Source: CAZSHG01 sp964606695 [NCBI: uncultured bacterium]
Lineage (GTDB): Bacteria > UBP14 > UBA6098
Assembly (NCBI GenBank): GCA_964606695.1
Contig: CAZSHG010000004.1
Span: forward strand, 106,331-170,330
DNA length: 64,000 bases
Direction of reading: 5' to 3'
Below, piece after piece: positions 24,001 through 36,000 of the stretch. How positions within the stretch are numbered: the first letter of the stretch is position 1; the number at the start of each line of letters is the position of its first letter. Below the pieces are notes generated by a model, which searched no databases, was not told where the DNA came from, and worked only from the letters and a program-made list of their open reading frames with translations. A program made the position numbers and the translations under genes.

Positions 24001-27000
24001 GGCAAACAACGGCGAAATACTGCCGAGATTCAATTCACTGAATCTCACGGGGGTGCCGTCCGAAACGGGGACACCAACGGTATCCAGGACATAACAGGTA
24101 ACTCCCGCCGTCGATGTTCCGTCGGCTGTCAACCTGGACGGCGACACCGTGAGTAACACGTCGCCGACGTCGGTGGGCGCAAATTCGATAAGTATATTCG
24201 CGCCCGTGGCACCCGCACTTGCGGTTATGTTACTGAAACCGGCGGACGTTCCGGATAGTAGTCTCGCTCTGGCTCTGCCCAGCGTATCGGTATATGCGGT
24301 CGATGGAATAGTTCCCAGTGAAGCTGAGAAATTAACTGCAACTCCACTACCGACCGAATTACCGAATATATCCTGAACATAGACCATTATCGATGTTGTG
24401 TCCGCCCCATTAGCGACGATAACCGTGTCGGAAGCTTCTATATACATAATTTCCGGCGGACCTGGGATAAATCTCGCCATAGTCGTATCTACCGCGGTCG
24501 TTCCCGCACTTGCGACCACGAATACGGAATCGGAAGGCGTAGTGCTGGCGATGAGCGTGCTGGTAGCAACGCCTCCTGCCGTATAACCAATCACCGGCGA
24601 GACAATACCGTCTGAGGTTGAGAATTTAACGATAGTCCCATCCGAAACGGGGTAGCCCGACGTATCGAATACTACTGCAGTCAAATCCGCGTTATCCGAA
24701 CCGTTCGCCGTAAGTGTAGGAGGATTGACCACAAGATACAGTGTATCGGCTATCAACGGGATGAAATTCAATGTAGCGTAACCCGCGGCACCTCCGCAGG
24801 TAGCGGAAATACTCGCCGTTCCGAAATCGGCGCTGGAAACTACTACAGCAGAGGCTCTTCCAAGAGTGTCCGTTGCAGATGGGGAAGTTATACTTCCAAT
24901 CGTTATCCCGAAGTTTACGGACAGACCAGGCGAAACCGTGTTTCCGAAGGCGTCGGTTATTTCTACCGTAACGAGTTGTGTATCCGCACCGTCGGCATAC
25001 ATATCGCGTATCGGCGGGATAAAGGAGACTATAGCCGGCGGTCCGGGAGTAAACTCAACAACCGCTGTATCCGCAAGCGTAGCGCTAACGCTGGCTATAA
25101 CAGTGTCATAACCGGCGATAACACTCGATAATAAGGCCGTGGTTACTTTGCCGCCTTCGGTATAACACGTTGTAGGACTCAATATTCCGCTTCCAATATT
25201 CTGGAAAGTAACAGGCGTATTATCAGACACAGGTCTTGTTCTTCCCAGGGAATCGATATTGAATACCGTTGCCAATACATTACTCGTAGATACGCCGTCC
25301 GCCGTAAGTCGCACGGGATTTGCGACTATGCTAATTAGATCCGCATCGAGTGTTGTAAACTCGTAAGGTTTACTTGCCACCGCTCCCTCACTTCGTGCTG
25401 TGATAAATGCAGGACCGGCTTCCGTGCTCGAAACGAGCGTCCTCGCCGAACCGCTGGTCGAGTCCACCGCAACGGGCGAAATTATTTCTCCCCGGCTCGT
25501 CTCGAATGTAACAGCGGTTCCAATATCCACGGGGTTAGTGTATTCATCGTAAACGTGGACAACGACGGGATAGCCTGAACCGTCGGCAGGCAGAGTCGTG
25601 GTATACATCGTATCGAAGATTATTATAGCAGGTTCGCCCGCCTGATAGGTTACCTCGAAGGTATCCGCGACAGTAGCGCCGACGTTGGCGATTATCCTGC
25701 CCGTTCCGACGCCGATTGGCGCGGTAAGTTCGACATGCACCGTGCCGGCGTCCGTGAATACTATCCGTGGGGTTATAATCCCTCGAATGAAGCTACCTGA
25801 AGTGTCCTGTGTGAACGATACCCTCGTGCCGTCGGAGACGTAAAGCCCACTGGAATATACCCATGCCTTAACATTGGCAGTCGATGTTCCGTCGCCCTGG
25901 AGAATTGCGGGATTGATAGTCATTACTATTTCATCCGCGATGAGCGAATCCAGCCGAACATCGACGAATTGAATCGCTTCCTGACAACGGATTGTTATAA
26001 GCGCGTCGCCAACTTCGGTTCCGGCGGTAAGTCTGGTGAATACATAACCAGCGGAATTCGTATATCCTGTCGGTATAACCGAGCCGAGAGTCGTCTCGAA
26101 ACTAACCGGAGTGCCCGGTCTAACGGGATTAGAGAACCGGTCGTAAACTGTGCATTCCACTGCGGTAACTGAAGCGCCGTCGGCATACAACACCGAATCC
26201 TGGGCATAAGCGATTATCCTGTTGGCGACACCGGGATCGAGTCTTATGTTGACTGTTCCTGTATCGTCGTCGGCTATGGCTAGAATCTGCACACTACTTG
26301 CGGCTATCGTATCCGCTCTTATAGTTGTTATCGCTATCCCACTGTCGGTATATGCTTCATTAGGTTCGGCATAAGCGAGCCCCGACGGCACGACGAAATC
26401 CACGAGAGTCTCATCGGACACGAGGTAACCGCCCGGCGAGTAAACATGCGCGCGAACCGAAGTCGAAGAAACGCCGTCCGCCGTAAGCGAACTACTGTCC
26501 GAATATACGATTATATTAGATACAGTGGTAGGCCTGAAATTAATCTGGTTGTAACCTACAGCCGATCCGGAATGCGCCATTATAACAGCGTCTCCAGGAT
26601 TAAGACCGGACGTAAGGACAACTCTCGCAATACCACTCGTATCCGTAATCGCGCTTGAGGTAATCGTGCCGAGGCTAGTTGTAAATGTAACTTCTTGACC
26701 GGCTCTCAAGTGGTTGCCGTATTGGTCGTTCACGCGGGCATATACATACATGTGATCCCATCCGTCGGCGTTTAGGGTATCTTGTGGAACGTGAGTTGAA
26801 TCTCCCCAGATTTCTATTGTCGCCGCGGAACCGGGATGTATAAATACGCGGACGCTGTCCATAATCGAGTCGCCCGGCGTGTAAACTTTGCCTACAATCC
26901 ATGCCTCGCCGTAGCCGACATCGGTACTCGACGTGAAGCTGGTAACGCACGAACCGCCCAGAGTTAGTTTGGGCGAAACGACCGTCCCGCCGGTATCGGC

Positions 27001-30000
27001 CGGATGCACCTGGAAATAAACCTCGGTGCCGTCCGATGCCGGACTACCCTCCGTATCGTAAACGTCGCACGTGAGGACAGATTGCGACATACCGTCAGCC
27101 GTTACTACTACCGGATCGGCCGTCATCAGGAGATACCCGACGTCGCTTTGCCGTATGGTTATCGGTGTAATCTCGAATGCGTCTCCGCTACTCGCCCATA
27201 CACGGGCAGTTCCGGGATCGGTTCCCGCGGTAAGCGTGGTGAAAGCCTCTCCGACGGAATTCGTCATCGTAGAGGTCGGGTAAATTGACCCGAGATCGGT
27301 GCCGAAAGAAACGTTATGCCCGGACATAAGTGGATTATTGAAATCGTCGTATAACGTAGCCGTGAGGCCGGTATTATCCCGTCCGTTCGCCGCGATTACG
27401 TCTGTATCCGGGATAAAGGTGATATATGAAAGATCACCCGGAAGAATCTGGACGAGCACCGAATCGCGGACGGAATCCACCGCCGCGCCTACTGCGCCTT
27501 TAATCCAGACCCTGCCTCTGATAGTCTTCACGCGGAACGTTGTATTTGCTTCGCCACTCTCTGTGTATCCGACTTCTGGAATCAAGTTTCCGAAAGTATC
27601 CGCTGGCGTGGGCGGAGATGTAAAACCGTCGGGAATCATCGAGAAATCGACACGGGTTCTATCGCTCATCGGATTTCCGAGAGTATCATATACATTGGCT
27701 TGAACGGCCGTTTGCGAGAACCCATCCGCCTGTAGAATCGGGTTTTCGACTGTAATCGCGATATCATTCACCGCGGAATCGCTACGGGTGAACTCGACGA
27801 AGGTATCACCGCGCGCGTCGCCCGCCCTTGCGGTTACCCTGGCGACACCCACGTTATAAGTGCTCATCAGGTCGAAAATCACCATGCCGCGCGAATTCGT
27901 TTCGTCCGAAGTCCTCGAAAGGATGCCCATACTGGCCTCGAAATCGACCTCGGTGCCGGCGGTCATAGCGTTGTAATATCTATCGTAAACATATACACTA
28001 CAGGTCGCCACCGAGAAACTATCCGCGGGAATAACCGCAGGCGTTGGCCAGATGTCTATAATATGCGGATCGCCCGGGATAAGCTCGCACCACGTCGTAT
28101 CGGCGATTGTATCGTTGCCTATATAAACCTCGGCGACGATATCGCATACACCCGCAGTAGTATCCGCACTAAATTCGGTTACGAATTCGCCGCTGTCGGT
28201 ATAAACGGTCGCGGGAGAAATAAATCCGTAATTCGTGCCTGCGCTATCCGGTATCGGATAGAGGTGCACAGGTGTCATATACATAATAGGATTACCGATA
28301 GAATCACGAACCACACCGCTAATCGTAGCGGTTGAATGCCTGTCCGCCGGGATTATATCCGGTTCGATGGACACGAAAACGTCGCCGATACCAAAGGGCA
28401 CGAAATCGATATGTCCGATACCAATAGCTCCCTCGCAGGTTGCCGTAATCACGGCGGTTCCCGGAGTTGTGCCGCTTCTGAGCAGAACGGTCACTACTCC
28501 TGTGCTATCGATCAGAGTATCGGTAACCGTAACGCCCAGCGTATCTATTGTTCCCAGATTCGATTCGAATATGACAATCTTCCCGTTTTTGACACGATTG
28601 CCCTGGACATCGCGAACTATCGCAGTTACAGAGCATGTGTCCATTCCATCGGCGATAAGACTCAATTTGGATGGGGTTACCTCGATAACATGTGGCGGAC
28701 CAGGAACGAAATTAATAAGGGTCGTATCCGCGACAGCCATGCTGTCCGTCGGATCCCAGGGATCTCCGACGTATGCGATTATCGTATCCGGCTCGAGATT
28801 CGATCGAGACGGGCTTCTGAGAGTAACCACACCCTCGCCCATCGAACTGTATCCCACTCCCGGGAATATTGTTCCGCCCGATGAATAGAAATAAATTGGT
28901 GTTGAATCCGAGACCGCCGTTCCTGAATCATTAAGCGCGTAAGCATGAACGAGACACGTGTTTAGACCGTTGGCCGTCATAGAAAGGCTGTCAGCGAATA
29001 CGTCGATTTCTGCAACTTCGAGAGGCCTGAGTTCTATAAGTCCTGCACCGGTGGGCCCGCCCGAAACGTCCGCACTGATAACGGCTATTCCGGTAGATAC
29101 TCCGGCCCTGAACGTAACGACGCTCGGAGCATCGTTATCTGTATAAACATAGGGCGGTATAACAGATCCCAGACTGGTGCTTGGACCGACCGTTATATCT
29201 ACTCTCGTCCCAGCCTCCACCAGGTTATCGTATTCATCCATGACTTTGATTGTGCATGCAGAGGCGCTGACGCCATCCGCTGTAAGAATCGGATACTCCG
29301 GGATAACCTCGACGTGATGCGGTGGTCCCGGCACGAACCAGACGTTGATTGTATCGCTGAGTGTCGTATCGATTCTTGCGGAAACCCATGCGGTTCCTGT
29401 GCTCGGTTCGGAATATAGAGATACTACGGCGTTTCCATCCGTAGTAGTTTCCAGTGTATCGATAACGCCGAAATCGGCCCCGGTGGAATCCACGGAATGG
29501 AACACGACTATCTGGCCGTCGCTGACGGGCTGGCCGAGTTCGTTGAGAACCCTCGCGGTAATAACCGAATAACTTTCACCGTCGGCGGCTATCTTGCGCG
29601 GACTTGCCCGTAAACTTAGATACGCCGGAGGTGAAATTCCTATATTTACGGTAACCACGGCATGTATTCCCTCGGCGGTAATATCCACTCTGGCAATTGT
29701 AGGAACACTTGTCGCAGTCAACACGGCGGTAACTTCGCCGCGCGAATTTGTATATCCATAAACTGGGCTTATATTTGCACCGGTCGCCGAAAAATCTACT
29801 CGAACGCCTGAACCGACGGGATTATCATATCTGTCATACAGAATCGCATGGACAATAGTAAAGTCTTCGCCGTTGGCCACAAGAGCTGAATCTTCTGCCC
29901 AGGCATCGATACTGTCAACCGGGCCAGGCACCATATCTATAAATATGCCTCCGCAGGTAGTATCCACGGAATCGTGGGTGCAGGCTGTAAACCACACCCT

Positions 30001-33000
30001 TCCCGTCTGCGTCGCGCTCCTCACCTGAACCGCGGCTTCTCCGGCGACAGTAAATCCCATAGTAGGCGACAGCATAGCCATAGTTGTATCCGAGGGCGAT
30101 CCGGCAATCGTATCGATACTGAAATATACCGGCGTGCCGTCGGAAACGGGCATACCTACACTATCTGAAACAAACGCGCGCAGGAAGGTGGTGGACATAG
30201 CGTCCGCGACGAGGGAACTGGTATCGGAAGTTAGAGTAACATAACTCGTCGCCGAATTTTCCAATACAATATAAGCTTCTCCGGTAGCGTCCTCGGCGTG
30301 AGCGCGTATTCGCGCTTCTCCGGGACGCCTTCCCGCCATAAATATTATATCGGCGTGACCACTGGAATTAGTCGTCTCATGGTCAGGATCGAGATATCCC
30401 CTGTTAGCGTCGAAAGTTAGATCGATACCTGCACCAACGGGATTGGCGAATCTATCGAATACTTCGACATGGATATTCGTCGTAGAGAAACTATCCGCGG
30501 GAAGAACGGAATCTTCCGGTTCTACCAGAATGCTATCGGGCGGACCGGGAAGTAATTCTACCATTACGCTTTCAACTACACCTCCGCCGGCATCTCCGAC
30601 AATATAGGCAAGGCCCACATTGCGATTTGCAGTAAACACTGCCTCGAAATAACCGCTATCTGTATGGGCAGTCATCGGAGAGACTGAACCGTAAGGTCCT
30701 AACGAATCCGTCGTAACACTCAATAAAACCGGACTTCCATCGGAAATGGGATTCCCAATTGAATTGGTTACACGCCCCCAAACTCGCGCGGTATCGCGTC
30801 CATCGGCTATAACTTCATTAGGATCGATATAGAGATACATGAACGCGGCGTTTGTATTCGTGAAATTCACTGTAGTCTGCCCAATAGCGGTTCCGGAAGT
30901 TGCCCAAATCACCGCTGTTCCGGGGGTAATACCGGCATACAGGAAAACCGTAGCTTCTCCAAGTGTATTAGTGTATGCGAGTGTATCGATGGTGCCGAGA
31001 GTAGTGGTAAAGGTAATTGGAACTCCGGCGTTTACCGTATTACCATTAATATCATAGGCCGTAACCAGTATCTGTGTGAATGTATCGCCGTTCGCAGGTA
31101 TAGTCGTTGGAATAGCATCAATATCAATCGAAGCTGGAGGTCCCGGGATGAAATCGACGGTCGTTGTTCCAAGAACACTATCGCCTGCGTCCCCGGTGAT
31201 AGTCGCTGTTCCTACGGTTGTTGCGCTTCTGAGAGTCGTTACTGCCTCTCCATCTATCGTATAAGCTATACCGGGGAATATAAATCCCAGATCGGTGGTA
31301 AACCTTATCGGCGTATTATCGGGAACGGCGACCATATCCGAATCCTGAACGACCGCATGTATAATCGTCGAACTGAGACCGTCCGCGTTCAATTGAGCTG
31401 AATCTGACATCAGGAATATATACGCCGCGACCAGTTCAGTGAAAGTAAGTTCAGCGTAATCAACATAAGAACCGCTCAGAATACTCGCCATAACCGTAGT
31501 TGCACCGACCTCGTCAGAATACAGTTCCACCGAAATCTGGCCAAGACTATCCGTATTGCCTGTCGTATAAATGAAGGTTCCCAATGGGGTTGCGGCAAAG
31601 GTTACTGTAACTCTAGGGACAGGATTACCGTATTCGTCATAAACCGTTGCGGTTGCTGTAGCTCTTGAGAAACCGTCCGCAGGCACACTGTCGGGTGATA
31701 CTTCGATATCGATTCCCGCCGGTTCTCCGGGTATAAACGATACAAGAGCGCTATCCTCAAGACCATATATACCACCAAAGACATGGGCATCTGCTGAAAT
31801 AGTAGGTGCAACCCAATTCACATTTATCATTCCGCTTGTAGTAAAGGCTACATCCGGAATATCTCCAACCGGGCTTCCGTCGAGAACATTCTCGGTTCTA
31901 AAACTAACAATCGTGCCGTCTGCCACAGGATTGCCTGTTGAATCATAAGCCGAAGCCGTAACCACAGAGTAACTCGAACCGTCGGCCTGCACACGGTTAG
32001 GTGAAGCTGTTACATTGATAAAGGAAGCGATAGGCGGTATCTGCTCGACATCGAACAATTGAGTAGCAGTAATCTGGTTACGGTCATAAGTTGGATAATA
32101 CGGTAAATCCCATTCGCCATAATCATCCGACACATGATTACCGTTACCGAAGAAAGCCTCCATTATTGCGGTTCCGACGTCGTTCGAGGCTCTGTATGTA
32201 GCCATAAATTGACCCTGGCTATCCACAATCGCAGGAGATGTAATGAAACCGGGGGCAATAGGTATATCTTCGTTTGCTTTTAATAAAATCGGCGTTCCTG
32301 GACGTGCGAAGTTTAGATAAACATCTTGAACCGTAGCATAAACGCGACTTCTGGATACGCCGTCTGCAAAGATAGTATCCGGGACAATGGAATCTATGTA
32401 GATATAGACCGGGCAGTCGGCAATGTAATGAACGAATATCGTATCCGCGATAGCTCCGCTATCCGCCGAAGCAATAATCGTATCTACAAGGGCAACGGTT
32501 GTCGCGAACAATTGGGAAGTCGTGTATCCGTCTGCAGTAAACCCGAAGGGCGGATCTATTTCGCCACGCGCGGCTGTAAAATCGACTCGCGTATCATCCG
32601 ATATAGGTCTTCCACCTGCATCGAAAACGCTTGCACGTAAGCTCGTTGATGTTCCTACCGTTATCTTAATACTATCGGACGTAAGGACTATATATGCCGG
32701 GCCCGTCGGGACGATTTCAATTGGCACCGTAGCGACAGCGTCGTCTATTGAAGCTCTAATAACAACACGGCCAATTACGGTTCCGCTGGTGAACGTAGTC
32801 CGTGCGAAACCCGAGTCCGTCGCCATCGGCGAAATAATGCTACCCATAGTATCGGGGATAGCGTCGAATACTACGTCTCTGCCATCCTCGACGCGGTTGC
32901 CATAGGCATCGAAACATTCCGCGGTAATATCGGAAATCTCGCCGCCGACGGATAGCAGGGTATCCGGGTCGGCATCGAGTAAAATTGTCTCCACAGGCCC

Positions 33001-36000
33001 CGGTTTGATACGAACGGTTTGCGTATCGGCAATACCTCCAATAGAAGCGATAACGACACACGTTCCGGCTAAAGTATCCGGCCGGAATTCAGCTACCGCT
33101 TCGCCGCCCGCGGTTGATGGCCTCGGTGGGACTATATCCGCCATTCCTTCGGGTTCCACCCGCATCGAAACGAGTGTGCCGTCGCTTATCGGTCCTCCAG
33201 AACTATCATAGACTGTAGCCGTAACGTTCATCGTTCTGCCAATATGTATCGAAGTGCTGTCTATCGAGAGGAATATATCCTCTACAGGTAACGAGCCAAC
33301 ATAAACCACTTTCGTATCCGTTACTGCTCCTACAGTTGCAGTTACAAGACCGCTACCTTCCATAGTGTCCGAGCGGAATTCTGCCAGCGCCATGCCCGTA
33401 TCCGTATCCACCGTAAACGGGACAACTCTTCCGATTTCCGGCGGGATTACGTCGAAATACACCGGCGTTCCGTCGCTAATTGGATATCCGGCGCTATCGA
33501 AGACTTCGGCTTTAACTCCCATCACACTCGACGGGGCTATACGAATGCTGTCGAGTGTCAATAGCACTGTCCCCGCGTGGCCTGCACCTATATATACGTA
33601 TTTCGAATCGGATACCGCGCCGGAAGTCGCTATTATCAGAGCCTCGCCGGATAAAGTCCCGGCCTCGAAACTCGCGGTGGCGATACCGTCCATAGTGGTC
33701 GCATGTTCGGGAGCTATGCTTCCCATTTCATCCGGTTCGACGCTGAATTCGACTATCGAACCGTCGCTGATATGCGATCCGGAAGTATCGAACACCTCCG
33801 CCTGAATATTCATCGAACCTTCGATAGGCAGGTGTGTGCTGTCGGCCGTGAGATAGAGGAACCCCGATAAGGAACTTGTAAGCCAGATGCCTATATTATT
33901 GAAAACCGTCGGGTAAACGGATAATTTTGCTACAACCACTGCTTCTCCGGTAACAAAACGGCTTCGGAAAGTAGTTGTGCATGCGCTTTCAATATTCGTG
34001 TTAATAGTCGGGCGGAGGATATCGCCCATTCCCTCGCTACCAGCTTCCAATTCAAATTCGACCGTGATTCCATCTCCAGCAGGGTTGCCATGTGCGTCTG
34101 TAACCAGAGCGGCTATTCTACTCGTGCTTGTGCTGTCGGCGGGTATCGTATCCGGTTCCGCCGAAAGATGTATCATTCGCGGAACATCGGGTTTGAAGGC
34201 TATCATCATACTGTCCGTAACATCTTCGGTGTCGCTTATAGCCACCGTCGCCTTGACCCATGTAGTGCCTATAGTAGTTGGAGCAATGAGATATATACGT
34301 GCGAAACCGCTTTCCGTAGTAGTGCTGAAAGTGTCGTCCATTGGTGAAAGGAACTCGCCCGGGACAAGCCCGCCATCGGTCGATCGAGGCGATATCCTGC
34401 CGCGCGGCGACGTAGGTCTTTCAACGTCGTGAGAAATTCTGTTTTCCGCGTCGATCTTATTATCGGGTATATCGGGAGCCGGTCTGAATCTTGATGAATA
34501 TGGGAGGAACGTTCCCAATTCCGTCGAGAAAGTAACTTCGATTCCGTCCGAGCAGGGATTATCGTGCTCGTCCACGACGTAAACACTTATAAGGACGCTA
34601 TCCGCGCCGTTAGCCGTGGCCGAATCGAAATCGGCGAGCATACGTAGATCGCGTGGATAGACCGGGTAGAAATAAATATCGCCTATCCCCGCCATCGCAC
34701 CGGCGGAAGTTGCGGTTATCGTATGCCAACCGGTAACGCGGGAACTTGTGAGAACGGTTTGTGCCTGCCCGGATGCGTTAGTATTGTCGGAGGGGGGATT
34801 AACCGTCCCGCCGCTACCATCGGGGGTAAAGGCAACCGACTGTCCCGCGCCAACGGGGTTATCGTAGGCGTCGTAAACATCAGCCCAAACAGTGCATGTA
34901 TCCTCTTCGTCCGCGCGAATACTATCCCGACTGAAGGCAACCTCTATTCTATCAGGTGTTCCCGAGAGGAAGGGAATATAAATCGTATCCGCCGCCGTTA
35001 TCACTGTATCGGCAATTAGCGTATCATAAGTTTGATACCACGCGGCTACCATACAAGAGTCGGCCACATAACCGCTTGTCAACAGGACACTGCAGAAACC
35101 GTCGTCGGTGGTTGCTTCTCGATAATCTACCGTGTAAATATTTCTGGTTCTGTTGGTCAGTAAGGGCGTCGCCCTATCGAAACCGACTCCGGAAAGCGAG
35201 CCGAGATCGGTATAGAATTTGATCCGCACGCCGTCGGTAACCGGAGTATAGGCCGAGTCCAGAACCTCTGCGGTGATAGTCGATTGGCTGAGACCGTCGG
35301 CGGGTAAGCTTGTCGGCGAGGCATTCAACTGTATATGGCGCGGTATAGTATTGGCTAAAAGGACTTCAGTATAACCCGATGCGCTCTGGCACGTGGCGGT
35401 GATTCTCGCATAGCCGGATATTGTGCCGCTGGTAAGCATGGTTGTTGCTTTTCCAAGTGAATCGGTAAGCGAACTGGAGGGGAAAAGGTCGCCCTTGTCC
35501 GTTGAGAAGCTTACGGTTAGTCCCGAGGAAACCGGGTTGCCATAGTCATCGAAAACCTGCGCAGTAATCTTTGTCGTATCAACACCGTCGGCCATAATCT
35601 GGCTTCTTCCCGGCGTAACAACTATGCTATGCGGAGAACCGGCCACGAAAGTAACATAAGTCGTATCTGAGAGCGTATCGCTTGTTGAGAAAGCGCTGGC
35701 CGTGCATTCCACACGTCCGGCGGTAGTCGAACTCCGCAGTTTCACCCTGGCGTAACCCGATTCGGTATATGCGGTAATCGAGCTGTTGGGACTTGTATTC
35801 ATTCCCAAAGTCCGATGGGTGGCTTTTCTGGAATTGACTAAATCGCCTTTGCCGGGCCTTAAGCTGGATAACGAATATTTGGAACCGGTATAGGGCAAAA
35901 GCGCGCCGTTATCGGAAGTGAAGTATATCTCGGTGCCGTCGGGGGCAGGCGCACCGGTTCCGCCGATTGTAACATAGGCGGAAAGCGTTAATTCAGATTC

